From Paenibacillus elgii NBRC 100335 (GTDB lineage: Bacteria > Bacillota > Bacilli > Paenibacillales > NBRC-103111): a stretch of 64,000 nt of DNA. A program made the translations under genes and the position numbers. This document shows positions 16,662 to 26,074 of the stretch, piece after piece; the stretch's first letter is position 1, and every line of letters starts with the position of its first letter. The notes beneath the pieces were generated by a model. That model did not search any database. It was not told the DNA's origin and worked only from the letters and a program-made list of their open reading frames with translations. The DNA is taken from assembly GCF_004000865.1 (NCBI RefSeq), contig NZ_BIMB01000011.1, positions 108,824-172,823 of the forward strand. Reading direction: 5' to 3'.

Positions 16662-16678
16662 TTTGTATAACAACTTAT
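16662..16678. promoter_or_regulatory. Operator-like 17-mer, oxidase side
   Basis: TTTGTATAACAACTTAT is the exact reverse complement of the 17-mer at 16519. It lies 40 nt before the oxidase start. Weaker relatives (TGTATGACAAA at 16590 and TTTGTATGATG on the minus strand near 16614) lie between, suggesting several binding sites for the GntR-type regulator encoded at 17952. Confidence 0.65.
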
Positions 16679-16718
16679 AAGGACATCGGAATGAACGACT
16701 CGAGAGGAGAGACAAAAT

Positions 16719-17933
16719 ATGTATGACTACATTGTGATTGGCGGCGGCATTGTCGGACTTTCGACGGGATATGCGCTCACCCGCCGTTATCCGCAGGCGA
16801 AAATTCTCGTTATGGAAAAGGAGGGCCGGCTTGCCTTTCATCAAACCGGGCATAACAGCGGCGTCATCCACTCCGGCATTTATTACAAGCCCGGCAGCCT
16901 GAAGGCGCGTTTTTCCAAAGAAGGCGGGGATGCGCTGCGCCGCTTCTGCGACCAGCACGGGATTGCTTACGACATGTGCGGGAAAGTGATTGTCGCTACG
17001 GAGCCGGAGGAGCTGCCGCTGCTGGAAAACTTGTACGCACGCGGCCTGCAGCACAAGCTGGACCTGGAGCTGATCGACGCCGAACAGCTTCACGCCATCG
17101 AGCCTCACGCTGCCGGTCTGCGGGCGATTCGCGTCAACGCAGCCGGGATCGTCGATTATAAAAAAGTGGCCGTGGCGTTCGCGGACGTCATTCGGCAGCG
17201 GGGCGGCGACGTTCTCTTGAACACCGAGGCACAGCGCATCCGAGAAGGAAGCGAAGGGATCGAGGTCGAATGTAATAACGGGACCTACCGGACGCATTAT
17301 TTGATCAACTGCGCCGGGCTGCACTGCGACCGGATCGCGGCCATGCAGGGCCTAGAGACCGGCATGAAGATCGTTCCTTTTCGCGGAGAATATTACGAGT
17401 TGAAGCCAGAGAAGCACGGACTGGTCAAGCATTTGATTTATCCCGTGCCGAATCCCAACTTCCCTTTTCTGGGCGTGCATTTTACACGGATGATCGACGG
17501 TCACGTTCACGCCGGGCCGAACGCCGTGCTGAGCCTCAAGCGGGAAGGCTACCGGAAGACGGATTTCGACCTCCGCGATTTTATGGAAGTGATGACGTAC
17601 CCGGCTTTCTGGAAAATCGCCAAGCAGAACATGGGAGAAGGCTTGAAGGAAATCTTCCGCTCGTTCAGCAAGGCCGTGTTCGTGCGCAGCCTTCAGCGGC
17701 TGATCCCGGAAATTCGGGAGGACGACTTGATCCCGTCCGCGAACGGCGTGCGCGCGCAGGCGTTAACGAAGGACGGAAAGCTCGCCGACGATTTTCTGAT
17801 CGTGCAGAACGAGCGCTCCATCCACATTCTCAACGCGCCCTCCCCGGCCGCGACCGCATCGATTGCCATCGGAGAATCGATCAGCGAGCGCATTCCGGAG
17901 CCGAAGCATTCCATTCCCTATGCCGTAGGGTAA
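16719..17933 (+). CDS. lhgO: L-2-hydroxyglutarate oxidase (LhgO family)
   Basis: The 404-residue FAD-dependent oxidoreductase begins with the dinucleotide-binding motif YIVIGGGIVGLSTGYAL. It carries HQTGHNSGVIHSGIYY, diagnostic of the L2HGDH/LhgO (YgaF) branch of the DAO superfamily. The C-terminal NAPSPAATASIAIGESI completes the FAD site. The reaction is L-2-hydroxyglutarate to 2-oxoglutarate with electrons passed to quinone or oxygen. The ATG follows GAGAGGAGAGACAAAAT. A GntR/FCD regulator follows 18 nt downstream and a dicarboxylate symporter is divergent, forming a small uptake-oxidation module. Confidence 0.9.
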   Translation: MYDYIVIGGGIVGLSTGYALTRRYPQAKILVMEKEGRLAFHQTGHNSGVIHSGIYYKPGSLKARFSKEGGDALRRFCDQHGIAYDMCGKVIVATEPEELPLLENLYARGLQHKLDLELIDAEQLHAIEPHAAGLRAIRVNAAGIVDYKKVAVAFADVIRQRGGDVLLNTEAQRIREGSEGIEVECNNGTYRTHYLINCAGLHCDRIAAMQGLETGMKIVPFRGEYYELKPEKHGLVKHLIYPVPNPNFPFLGVHFTRMIDGHVHAGPNAVLSLKREGYRKTDFDLRDFMEVMTYPAFWKIAKQNMGEGLKEIFRSFSKAVFVRSLQRLIPEIREDDLIPSANGVRAQALTKDGKLADDFLIVQNERSIHILNAPSPAATASIAIGESISERIPEPKHSIPYAVG

Positions 17934-17951
17934 GAAGGATGAGGAAACGAT

Positions 17952-18650
17952 ATGGCCAAAAAAGAGAAGATTTCGCAAAAAATTGTGCGCGACGTGCTCG
18001 CGATGATTGAGGAAGGACGGTTTCCGGCGGGCTCCAAGCTGCCCACGGAAACCGAGCTGGCTGCGCATTTCGGCGTCAGCCGGCTGCCGGTCCGGGAAGC
18101 CCTCAGCGTGCTTCAGGCGATGGGAATCGTCTCCTCGCAGCAGGGCGGCGGAAGCTATGTGGAAGACGCCATCCCCTCTTCCCTGCTCCAGCACTTTCAA
18201 ATTCAATATGCCGATGCCGAAAGCATCCGGCACTTGTTTGAAATGCGCAAAATTTTGGAGCCGGAAGCCGCCGCTCTCGCCGCGGCCAGACGGACGCCGG
18301 AGCAGCTCACAAGCATCCGCGAGGCATTGAAGCGAATGGAGGACGATTTAAACACGGAGGGCGGAACGGCGCAGGAAGCGGATTTTGAATTTCACCGCTC
18401 GATTATTGCGGCGACGAACAATCCGATCCTGATCCGCATGATGGAAAGTCTATCTTCGCTGTACCGCAAATCGCTCGAAATTACGCTCAAGCAAAACATC
18501 GGCTTGAAACGGAAAAAGCAAGTCGTCTACAACGAGCACGAAAATATTTTGCTGGCGATCGAAGCCGGAGAGCCGGAGCTGGCGAAGGTGCAGTCCGTGA
18601 TTCACGTCCGGAATGTGGAGAAGAAGCTCTTTTTGTTTCTTGAAACGTGA
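17952..18650 (+). CDS. GntR-family regulator with FCD (FadR-type) domain
   Basis: The 232-residue protein has an N-terminal winged helix (IEEGRFPAGSKLPTETELAAHFGVSRLPVREALSVLQAMG, the classic GntR motif) and a C-terminal all-helical FCD domain (RHLFEMRKILEPEAAALAA; DFEFHRSIIAATNNPIL with metal-binding Asp/His; a further His near the end). FCD regulators bind small carboxylic acids. Position directly after the hydroxyglutarate oxidase and the presence of TTGTATAACAA-type sites upstream make it the probable repressor of the oxidase operon and the divergent symporter. Confidence 0.92.
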   Translation: MAKKEKISQKIVRDVLAMIEEGRFPAGSKLPTETELAAHFGVSRLPVREALSVLQAMGIVSSQQGGGSYVEDAIPSSLLQHFQIQYADAESIRHLFEMRKILEPEAAALAAARRTPEQLTSIREALKRMEDDLNTEGGTAQEADFEFHRSIIAATNNPILIRMMESLSSLYRKSLEITLKQNIGLKRKKQVVYNEHENILLAIEAGEPELAKVQSVIHVRNVEKKLFLFLET

Positions 18651-18662
18651 GTGAATCGTGAG

Positions 18663-20006
18663 TCAGCCGCTGCCCTCGGCCGCTTCGTAGCGAATCGTTC
18701 CTGGCTCCCGGCGGAAGCCGCGCGTCATCCAGAGCAGGTACAGCAGGCCGAGCAGTGTCCAAGCGCCGCCGAGCATAAGGGAATTGGGCTCCAGATGTGT
18801 CCAGAAAAACAAGACGAAGCCGATGCCGGCCAGCGGAAGCAGCAAGTAGCGCAGGAGTGCCAGCCAGGACCGCTGCTTTTCCCGGAATATATAGTGGATG
18901 ATGACGGATAAATTTACAAAAGTAAATGCCGTCAGCGCGCCGAAATTGACGAACGACGTGGCGACGAGCAGATCCAGCACGAGCGCCGTCAGCGAAATGA
19001 GGCCGATCAGCACAATGTTGAACACCGGCGTGCCGAGCGAGCGGTGGATGTAGCCGAACACCGGACCCGGCAGCGTCCGGTCCCGCCCCATCGCAAACAG
19101 GAGACGCGATCCGCTGAGCTGCGACACGAGCCCCGAGGCAAGCGTGGAGGTGAGCGCGGCGGCCAGGAACACGGACTGGAACAAGACGCCGCCGAGCGCC
19201 AGCGCGATTTCGGCGGACGCACCTTCCGGGTTGTTCAACACGGACACGTCCGGGAACAGCCTTTGTGCGAAATACGAGGCGGTGAAAAACAGTCCGCCAC
19301 CGAGCATCGTGATCCATAAAATACCTCTTGGAATCGTCGTGCGGGGCTCTACCGTTTCTTCGGACAAGGTCGTCACCGCATCGAAGCCGAGGAAGGCAAA
19401 GCACAAGATCGACGCTCCGGTGAGCAGCGCCCCCCAGCTCGCATCCGCGGACAGCAGCGGCTGCGCCGATACGAGTGCCTCTCCGCCCGCACTCAGCCGG
19501 TACGCGGCCAGTACGACGAACAGCGCCACGACAAGAAATTGAAACGCCACGAACAGCGCATTCACCGAGACGGAGACGTTGACGTTAAACAAGCACAGCG
19601 TCGTAATCAGCACCACAAATCCGGCGACCCATACCCACTGCGGCACATCGGGGAACGCCGACGATAAATAAATCCCGGTGAGCAGCGCGTTCATCATCGG
19701 CAGAAACAAATAGTCGAGCAGCGAGACCCAGCCGACCATAAAGCCCGCGTGCGGCCCAAGCGTCTGCCGGGTATACGTATAGGCGCTTCCCGCAGACGGG
19801 TACACCTTCACCATGTGTCCGTAGCTCATCGCCGTGAACAGCACCGCCGCAATCGTAAGCAGATACGCGGCCGGCACATGCCCCGCCGTCACTTCGGATA
19901 CGATGCCGAACGTATCGAATACGGCCATCGGGGCCATATAGCCGACCCCCATCGCCACAATATGCCACAGCTTCAGCCGACGCTGCAATACCGCTTTTTG
20001 TTCCAT
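18663..20006 (-). CDS. APC-family amino acid permease
   Basis: The 447-residue product starts at the ATG at 20006 after GGTGGAGG. It has about 12 helices and APC features: RRLKLWHIVAMGVGYMAPM at the first helix, PSAGSAYTYTRQTLGPHAGFMVGW, and FLGFDAVTTLSEETVEPRTTIPRGI. It probably imports an amino acid or polyamine. It is convergent with the GntR gene and lies 41 nt downstream of the MATE gene on the same strand, so the two might be cotranscribed; a functional link is not evident. Confidence 0.9.
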   Translation of the reverse strand: MEQKAVLQRRLKLWHIVAMGVGYMAPMAVFDTFGIVSEVTAGHVPAAYLLTIAAVLFTAMSYGHMVKVYPSAGSAYTYTRQTLGPHAGFMVGWVSLLDYLFLPMMNALLTGIYLSSAFPDVPQWVWVAGFVVLITTLCLFNVNVSVSVNALFVAFQFLVVALFVVLAAYRLSAGGEALVSAQPLLSADASWGALLTGASILCFAFLGFDAVTTLSEETVEPRTTIPRGILWITMLGGGLFFTASYFAQRLFPDVSVLNNPEGASAEIALALGGVLFQSVFLAAALTSTLASGLVSQLSGSRLLFAMGRDRTLPGPVFGYIHRSLGTPVFNIVLIGLISLTALVLDLLVATSFVNFGALTAFTFVNLSVIIHYIFREKQRSWLALLRYLLLPLAGIGFVLFFWTHLEPNSLMLGGAWTLLGLLYLLWMTRGFRREPGTIRYEAAEGSG

Positions 20007-20047
20007 GCGATCCTCCACCTATTCTAAGATACACATTTCTATTGATG

Positions 20048-21415
20048 TTACTTGGCGAAAGCCGCAAGTCCGAGCCGCGCCTTCCGTTGGACGCTCGCCA
20101 GCCGGGCGAACAAGCCGAACGCCCCCAGAGCCAAGCCGGATATTAGACCGATCCAATAGCCGTAAGCGCCGAGATCGGTATAATTCGCCAGCCCGTAGCC
20201 GACCGGCAGACCGACGACCCAATACGAAACAAGGGCAACGATAAAGGTCACGTTTACGTCCTTGTAACCGCGCAGCGCTCCCTGAATTGGGGCGGCGATG
20301 GCATCCGACAGCTGGAAGAAAATCGCGTAGATCAGAAAATGCTGCGTCAAAGCGAGCACGTCCGGTTCCCTTGTGTAAATTCCGGCCACCTGCTCGTTAA
20401 ACAGCCATAATACGACCGCGCAGAGCAGCGACATTCCGACCGCGAGGCCGATGCCCAGATAGCCGTATTGTCTGGCGTCCTTGTACCGTCCCGCCCCGGC
20501 TTCGAAGCCGACCAGGATCGTCAGCGACAAGGAGATGCTGAGCGGAATCATGTACAGGAACGAGGCGAAGTTGATCGCCGCTTGATGCGCCGCGATCGTT
20601 ACCGTGTTGAAGTTGCTCATCAGCAGCGTGACCGCGGCGAAAATACTCGTTTCGAACAAAATGGCGAAGCCGATCGGCACGCCCATCTTCAGCAGCTCTT
20701 TCCAGACGGACATCGAGACGCGATACAGCTTGCGGAAAATGCCGAACGCAGCGAACGACTGCATCCGGGCGGCCACGGCCAGAGCCACGAGAAAAATGAC
20801 CCAGTACGTAATCGCCGAAGCGACACCGGTTCCCGCACCGCCCAACGCGGGCAGCCCCATTTTGCCGTAAATCAACACATAGTTCAGCCCCCCGTTCACC
20901 GGAAGCGACAACAGCGTGATGAACATCGTCACCTTCGTGTGGCCAAGAGCATCGATAAAGCAGCGCAGTACCGTATATAAAAACAGCGGCAATATGCCGA
21001 ACGCAATCGAAATCAGGAACAAACGGGCGATCCGGCGCACCGGCTCCTCCAGGTTCATGTTCTCCAAAATCGGATTCAGCGCGAACGCTCCGGCCAACAG
21101 CACCACAGCCGATACGGCCACGGCCAAATAGAGCGCCTGCACAACCTTAAATGGAATTTCCTCTTTACGGCCCGCCCCTACCAGCTGGGCGACCATCGGC
21201 GTAACGGAAAACAAGATGCCGCTGAGTCCGGTCTGTATCGGAATCCAGATGCTGGTGCCTATCGCCACCCCCGCCAAATCCTTGGCGCTCACATGCCCCG
21301 ACATGAACGTATCGAAGAAGTTCATCGCAAACATCGCAAGCTGCGTCACCAGGATGGGAAGCAAAATGACGAACAATTGTTTTATTTTTTGAGATAGCTT
21401 GTCTGTCGATTTCAT
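20048..21415 (-). CDS. MATE-family multidrug efflux protein (NorM-like)
   Basis: The 455-residue, 12-helix protein has the MATE N-terminus [44 protein letters not shown] and the duplicated lobe beginning [29 protein letters not shown]. Conserved [13 protein letters not shown] is the family loop after helix 8. It probably exports cationic drugs or metabolites with Na+ or H+ antiport. A 230-nt leader/intergenic stretch separates it from the divergent EamA gene; I found no recognisable riboswitch there. Confidence 0.93.
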   Translation of the reverse strand: MKSTDKLSQKIKQLFVILLPILVTQLAMFAMNFFDTFMSGHVSAKDLAGVAIGTSIWIPIQTGLSGILFSVTPMVAQLVGAGRKEEIPFKVVQALYLAVAVSAVVLLAGAFALNPILENMNLEEPVRRIARLFLISIAFGILPLFLYTVLRCFIDALGHTKVTMFITLLSLPVNGGLNYVLIYGKMGLPALGGAGTGVASAITYWVIFLVALAVAARMQSFAAFGIFRKLYRVSMSVWKELLKMGVPIGFAILFETSIFAAVTLLMSNFNTVTIAAHQAAINFASFLYMIPLSISLSLTILVGFEAGAGRYKDARQYGYLGIGLAVGMSLLCAVVLWLFNEQVAGIYTREPDVLALTQHFLIYAIFFQLSDAIAAPIQGALRGYKDVNVTFIVALVSYWVVGLPVGYGLANYTDLGAYGYWIGLISGLALGAFGLFARLASVQRKARLGLAAFAK

Positions 21416-21603
21416 GATTAAAAATTCCGAACCCCCTTTAACCTTTCTTGCAGCCGCATCGTTTCAGTTTATGCGATGAAAGGGATTACAGGCAAGATTT
21501 TTTTGCGAGGCGGCTGTGGGAGGACCATACGGGAAACAAGGCAAGCGGGCAATCAAATCAACGAGCAGACGGCCTTAATCACCAAGATGATCGATGCTGC
21601 TTC

Positions 21604-21632
21604 TTTACAACGCTCTCTTCAAGATTCATAAT
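21604..21632 (+). promoter_or_regulatory. Sigma-A-type promoter of the EamA transporter
   Basis: TTTACA, 17-nt spacer, CATAAT, ending about 38 nt before the likely start codon at 21671. Confidence 0.55.
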
Positions 21633-21670
21633 ACAATAAGTACCAAATTATGGGGGAGACTCGAGAAGTC

Positions 21671-22603
21671 ATGAAATCGGCAGTTCCTTATTTGCAAGTC
21701 GCGGCGGCGATGCTGATCGTCGGAAGCTTTGTCATCGTCAATAAAATCATTATCCGCACGTTTCCCGTGTTTTTGGCCTCCGAGCTTCGGCTGTTAACCG
21801 GCGCCATCATTATGACGCTGCTTCTGCTCGTCCGCGAAGGACGTTTTCCGGCCCTGACGAAGAGAGATTGGGTCGTTTTATTTTTCCAATCGTTTATCGG
21901 CGTATTTCTGTTCAGCTTCTTTATGCTGTACGGCTTAACCTACACGACGGCGCTGGAGAGCGGCATCATCACAAGCATGACCCCGGTGATGGTCGGGCTC
22001 ATTTCGCTGTTGTTTTTCAGGGAACGGCTGCGGTGGAATCAAACGGCAGGCATCGTATGCGCCGTCCTTGGGGCACTCGCCATCAATATTTTCGGCGGCA
22101 TGTTCAATGCGTCCTGGAGCTTGCATACGTTGTGGGGAAACCTGCTTGTGCTGTTGGCCGTTGCCGGGGAAGGCGTGTTCTTGACGTTCGGCAAGCTCGT
22201 CTCCAAGCAGGTCAGCCCGATCGCCATCGCGACGATGACGAGCTTGCTCGGCTCGGCGTTTTTTTTGCCGTTCGCGGCCTACAATGCGGCAAGCTTCGAT
22301 TTTGCCGCGGTGAGCACGACGGACTGGCTGCTTGTACTGTACACGGGCGCCGTCATTACGGTCATCGCCACGATATTGCTCAACCAGGGGATGGCGAAAA
22401 TTTCGGCGGGCTCGTCGGCGGCTTTTACCGCGTTGATGCCCCTCAGCACCATCGTCATGTCGGCGTTGTTTTTGCATGAGTCGTTTTACTGGTACCATTT
22501 TCTGGGGATTGCCTTCGTCTTTGCCGGGATTGCGTTTGCGACATTGCCCTCCTCCCGGACGAAGCGGAGAGCCCCCGTGGCGGCGCAGACCAAAGGCTCG
22601 TGA
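21671..22603 (+). CDS. EamA/DMT-superfamily transporter
   Basis: The product is about 310 residues from the ATG at 21671 (MKSAVPYLQVAAAMLIVGS), with GGGGGAG about 12 nt upstream; an ATG at 21650 is possible. It has ten hydrophobic helices in two EamA repeats; each repeat shows the typical late-repeat sequence (TYTTALESGIITSMTPVMVGLISLLFFRERL and NQGMAKISAGSSAAFTALMPLSTIVMSALFLHE). Such proteins export amino acids or other small metabolites, but the substrate cannot be read. The C-terminal tail is basic. Confidence 0.9.
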   Translation: MKSAVPYLQVAAAMLIVGSFVIVNKIIIRTFPVFLASELRLLTGAIIMTLLLLVREGRFPALTKRDWVVLFFQSFIGVFLFSFFMLYGLTYTTALESGIITSMTPVMVGLISLLFFRERLRWNQTAGIVCAVLGALAINIFGGMFNASWSLHTLWGNLLVLLAVAGEGVFLTFGKLVSKQVSPIAIATMTSLLGSAFFLPFAAYNAASFDFAAVSTTDWLLVLYTGAVITVIATILLNQGMAKISAGSSAAFTALMPLSTIVMSALFLHESFYWYHFLGIAFVFAGIAFATLPSSRTKRRAPVAAQTKGS

Positions 22604-22894
22604 AGACGTCTTCCGGCGACCGGGTACTTTGCAGCTTGAAGCCTTCGCAAAATGAGCGGAAGAAAGCGTCTAACCGGAAGTAACGCAGCGGGAACCCGAG
22701 TTTTTGCATCTTGCAAAAGCGGGTGGCGGCACCCGATCCAGTCATTCGGGCGATATGCAGCAACGGCGAATACAGTCCGGAAGAGCAGGCTCTACGGTGC
22801 TGGACATACTCGAACCGGGCAAACGAATCTTTGCCGCCGACTGGTTGAAGAGAGCGCATTCGGAAGCACCTCAACCCTTTTCGGCAAACGACAA

Positions 22895-22922
22895 AGAATC
22901 GCCTCCCCCGGGAGGCGATTCT
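22895..22922. terminator. Strong hairpin, possible bidirectional terminator
   Basis: AGAATCGCCTCCC pairs with GGGAGGCGATTCT (13 bp) around a 2-nt centre. Following bases are only modestly T- or A-rich on either side (GAAAAAT on the plus strand), so it is a weak candidate terminator after the EamA gene. Confidence 0.45.
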
Positions 22923-22964
22923 GAAAAATATCCGAAATAGTCGTATCATAGACAATTTGAGCAG

Positions 22965-23155
22965 CATAGAGGAACAGAGATGCGTTAAGCCTCGTGAGGT
23001 CCGGCTTAAAAGAAAAATAGAACACCTCAGATTCCCTATGCGTGTCGAAAAAAATAATAATGCTCAAATCATGCCCCCTTAGCGCATCGGGGTTCCTCTA
23101 TTACGCAGTGCGAAGGCTTACCTGACGCAATAACGCATCCGCAGTGCTCTATTCC
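22965..23155. repeat. Cluster of ~27-nt degenerate repeats, copy A
   Basis: Four related units are seen: inverted at 22965-22988 and direct at 23014-23040, 23078-23103 and 23129-23155. The shared core is roughly TTAGCGCATC-N3-GTTCCTCTATT. The order and the 37-nt distance from GTGTCGAAAAA (23042) to the TTAGCG core are the same as in cluster B at 31708-31898. Confidence 0.6.
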
Positions 23156-23174
23156 CCCCGCTCCCCTCTCTCAC

Positions 23175-24140
23175 TCACACAAGATGGCAGGCCACGTAAT
23201 GGCCGCCCCCGACATCGCGGTAATCCGGCACCTGCTCGCGGCAGACCGGCTGCGCCAGCGGGCAGCGTGTATGAAACTTGCAGCCCGAAGGCGGGTTGGC
23301 GGGGCTCGGAATGTCGCCCTTCAGCACGATCCGCTCGCGCCGTACGGTCGGGTCGGGCACCGGCACCGCCGACAGTAGCGCCTGCGTGTAAGGATGCAGC
23401 GGGCGGGCAAACAGCTCATCCCTCGGCGCCTGCTCCACCATCGTGCCGAGATACAGCACGCCGATCTGCGTGCACAGATGCTCCACGACGCTAAGGTCGT
23501 GGGAGATGAACAGATACGTCACTCCGCTGCGCTCCTGCAGGTCGCTGAACAGGTTGACGATCTGCGCCTGAATCGACACGTCCAGCGCGGACACCGGCTC
23601 GTCGGCTACGACGAAGTCCGGGTTCAGGATGATCGCCCGGGCGATCCCGATCCGCTGCCGCTGGCCGCCGGAAAATTCGTGCGGGTACCGGTCGTAGTGA
23701 TCGGGAAGCAGGCCGCAGACGGCCAGCACTTCCCGCACCCGCTCCCGGGCCTCCGCCTTCGACGCCAGCCCGTGGTCGATCAGCGCTTCGCCGATCGCCT
23801 CGCCGACGCGCATCCGCGGATTCAGCGAGCTGAACGGATCTTGGAACACGAGCTGCATGGAGGGCCGCAGCTTGCGAAGCTCGTCGCGTGACAGGCCGTA
23901 CAAGTCCGTCCCTTTGAAATAGACGTCGCCCGCCGTCTTCTCCGTCAGCCGGAGCACGGTGCGGCCGATCGTGCTTTTCCCGCTGCCGGACTCGCCGACG
24001 AGTCCGAACGTCTCGCCGCGTCGGATCGTGAAGCTGACGCCGTCCACCGCTTTGACGTCGCCGACGCGGCCGCCGAAGACGCCGCCTTTGATCGGGTAGT
24101 AGGTTTTGAGCTCTTGAACCTTCAGCAGGGCGTCCGTCAT
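23175..24140 (-). CDS. oppF: Peptide ABC transporter ATP-binding protein, OppF-like
   Basis: The 321-residue ATPase has Walker A GESGSGKS, the Q-loop region [19 protein letters not shown], signature [15 protein letters not shown], Walker [15 protein letters not shown] and the switch His in [14 protein letters not shown]. The C-terminal [15 protein letters not shown] segment is the oligopeptide/dipeptide family extension. It is the last gene of the opp-type operon; its start overlaps the OppD-like stop by 4 nt. It powers peptide (or nickel-type) import with its OppD partner. Confidence 0.93.
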   Translation of the reverse strand: MTDALLKVQELKTYYPIKGGVFGGRVGDVKAVDGVSFTIRRGETFGLVGESGSGKSTIGRTVLRLTEKTAGDVYFKGTDLYGLSRDELRKLRPSMQLVFQDPFSSLNPRMRVGEAIGEALIDHGLASKAEARERVREVLAVCGLLPDHYDRYPHEFSGGQRQRIGIARAIILNPDFVVADEPVSALDVSIQAQIVNLFSDLQERSGVTYLFISHDLSVVEHLCTQIGVLYLGTMVEQAPRDELFARPLHPYTQALLSAVPVPDPTVRRERIVLKGDIPSPANPPSGCKFHTRCPLAQPVCREQVPDYRDVGGGHYVACHLV

Positions 24141-25114
24141 CGCGATTCCTCCTCATAAAGCCAGCAGGCGACCCGATGCTCCGCGCCTTGCGCCCGCATC
24201 GGCGGCTGCTTCGTGCGGCAGATGTCCATGCAGTGCTCGCACCGGTCGCTGAAATAGCACGAGTCCCCCAGACCGATCAAGTTCGGCACCTGACCGGGGA
24301 TCGAGTACAGCCGGTCCTTCCGCTCGCCGATGACGGGCTTCGATTTCAGCAAGCCCTGCGTATACGGATGCTTCGCATGGCGGAACAGCTCGACTACCGG
24401 CGCTTCCTCGATCACTTTGCCCGCGTACATCACGACGACGTAATCCGCCGTCTCCGCGACAACGCCCAGATCGTGCGTGATCAGCAGAATGGCCGTGTTG
24501 TACTGCTCCTTGACCTGCCGGAGCAGATCGAGAATTTGCGCCTGGATCGTCACGTCGAGCGCTGTCGTAGGCTCGTCGGCGATGAGCAGCTTCGGACTGC
24601 ATGCGAGCGCCGAAGCGATCATGACCCGCTGCAGCATGCCGCCGCTCAGCTCGTGGGGATAGGCGGCGAACACGCGCGGTGCGTCGGGTATGCCGACTTT
24701 TCCGATCAGCGATAGGACTTCCGCCTTCGCTTCCTTGCGGCTGAGCAGCCGATGCTCCATCAGCGGCTCCATCAGTTGCTCGCCGATCGTCAGCACCGGA
24801 TTGAGGGACGACATCGGCTCCTGAAACACCATCGCGATCTCGCTGCCGCGAAGTCTCCGCATCTCCTCGGGCTTCAGCGAGAGCAGGTCCCGACCGTCCA
24901 TCTCGACGGCTCCGCTTTCGATCTTCCCGTTATCGGCGACCAGCCGCATAAGCGACAGCGCCGTGACGCTCTTGCCGCTGCCCGATTCGCCGACGATGCC
25001 GACGGTCTCCCCTTCCCGAATGCGGAAGCTGACATCGTTGACGGCCTTGACGACGCCGGACTCCGTATGAAAATACGTATGTACGTGTTTGAATTCGACG
25101 AGTGTTTTGTTCAA
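24137..25114 (-). CDS. oppD: Peptide ABC transporter ATP-binding protein, OppD-like
   Basis: The 325-residue protein has Walker [28 protein letters not shown], signature [15 protein letters not shown], Walker [15 protein letters not shown] and [12 protein letters not shown]. The C-terminal oligo-HPY region with CYFSDRC and cysteine-rich tail ([12 protein letters not shown]) is typical of OppD/DppD and can carry an Fe-S cluster in relatives. It is coupled to the oppF-like gene by a 4-nt overlap and lies 6 nt after the permease gene. Confidence 0.93.
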   Translation of the reverse strand: MNKTLVEFKHVHTYFHTESGVVKAVNDVSFRIREGETVGIVGESGSGKSVTALSLMRLVADNGKIESGAVEMDGRDLLSLKPEEMRRLRGSEIAMVFQEPMSSLNPVLTIGEQLMEPLMEHRLLSRKEAKAEVLSLIGKVGIPDAPRVFAAYPHELSGGMLQRVMIASALACSPKLLIADEPTTALDVTIQAQILDLLRQVKEQYNTAILLITHDLGVVAETADYVVVMYAGKVIEEAPVVELFRHAKHPYTQGLLKSKPVIGERKDRLYSIPGQVPNLIGLGDSCYFSDRCEHCMDICRTKQPPMRAQGAEHRVACWLYEEESR

Positions 25115-25120
25115 TGCCGC

Positions 25121-26065
25121 TTACCTTCCTTTCAATCGGGGATCGAGCGCGTCCCGAAGCGCATCGCCAAGCAGGTTGATGGCGATGACGGTGGTCAAAA
25201 TCGCCACGCCCGGCGGAATCCACACCCACGGCCGCTTCTGGAAATCGATGAGCGAGTTCGCCGCATCGAGCATATTCCCCCAGGACGGCGTCGGCGGAAC
25301 GACGCCCAGTCCGAGGAAGCTGAGCGTCGATTCGCTGATAATCGCGCCCGCGACATGCAGCGTAGCGACCACGATCAGGGTCGGCACGGTGTTCGGCAGC
25401 AGGTGCCGGAACATTTTGCGCCGATCTCGCAGCCCGAGCGCTTCCGCCGCCTGCATATACGCCTGCTCCCGCAGCACCAGCAGCTCGCTGCGGACAAGCC
25501 GCGCCAAGCCCGGCCAGCCCAGGAAGCTCAGCATCAGCATGACGATATAAATCCGGTAGTCCGACGGCACCTTCCACTCCGACATGACCGCCCCCATAAT
25601 AATGAGCAGCGGAAGGCTCGGAATGGTCAGCAGCACGTCCGCAAAACGCATAATGACTTGATCGACGATCCCGCGGTAAAAGCCGGCGAGCGCGCCGAGC
25701 ACCGAGCCGACCGCTACGGATAGGACGACCGAGGCCACGCCGACGGTCAGCGAGATGCGCCCGGCCTGCATCAGCCGGGTCAGTACGTCCCGGCCCAGAC
25801 CGTCCGTCCCGAGCCAATGCAGCGCACTGGGCGGCTTGTTGAGCCGGGCGACGTCGACCTTGCCATTCGCGTAAGGCGACAAATAAGGCCCGAGGAAGCA
25901 AAACAAAATCATAAACACCAAAAACGCCAGGCCGAACAAAGCCAGCTTGTTTTTACGCAGCCGGCGCGCCGCTTGCCTCCACGGCGAATCCGCCGCCGTC
26001 TTCCGGGCGGGCACCGCAGCGCCGGGCAATCCGGGACCGGCCGTTCTTTTTGCATCGATCATCAT
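25121..26065 (-). CDS. oppC: Peptide ABC transporter permease, OppC-like
   Basis: The 314-residue membrane protein has an N-terminal cytoplasmic segment and first helix (NKLALFGLAFLVFMILFCFLGP), then about five more helices. The EAA loop EALGLRDRRKMFRHLLPN contacts the ATPases, and WLGTDGLGRDVLTRL is a hallmark of the OppC/DppC branch. It pairs with the OppB-like permease encoded 9 nt upstream. Confidence 0.93.
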   Translation of the reverse strand: MMIDAKRTAGPGLPGAAVPARKTAADSPWRQAARRLRKNKLALFGLAFLVFMILFCFLGPYLSPYANGKVDVARLNKPPSALHWLGTDGLGRDVLTRLMQAGRISLTVGVASVVLSVAVGSVLGALAGFYRGIVDQVIMRFADVLLTIPSLPLLIIMGAVMSEWKVPSDYRIYIVMLMLSFLGWPGLARLVRSELLVLREQAYMQAAEALGLRDRRKMFRHLLPNTVPTLIVVATLHVAGAIISESTLSFLGLGVVPPTPSWGNMLDAANSLIDFQKRPWVWIPPGVAILTTVIAINLLGDALRDALDPRLKGR

Positions 26066-26074
26066 GACGTCCCC

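Larger units (their letters stand above)
22604..23174. other. Intergenic region with hairpin and repeat cluster
   Basis: No convincing gene is seen in this 570-nt gap; the open frames lack ribosome sites and have no recognisable protein character. It contains a near-perfect hairpin at 22895-22922 and the repeat cluster at 22965-23155. No clear terminator for the leftward peptide ABC operon was found. Confidence 0.6.

Noticed and set aside
21416..21649. Riboswitch (guanidine or similar) before the MATE gene
   Set aside because: The leader is long enough, but no recognisable conserved core or terminator pairing was found.
22455..22967. 170-codon minus-strand frame in the EamA downstream region
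   Set aside because: Composition is Arg/Ser/Cys-rich and unlike a protein, it overlaps the EamA gene and has no ribosome site.
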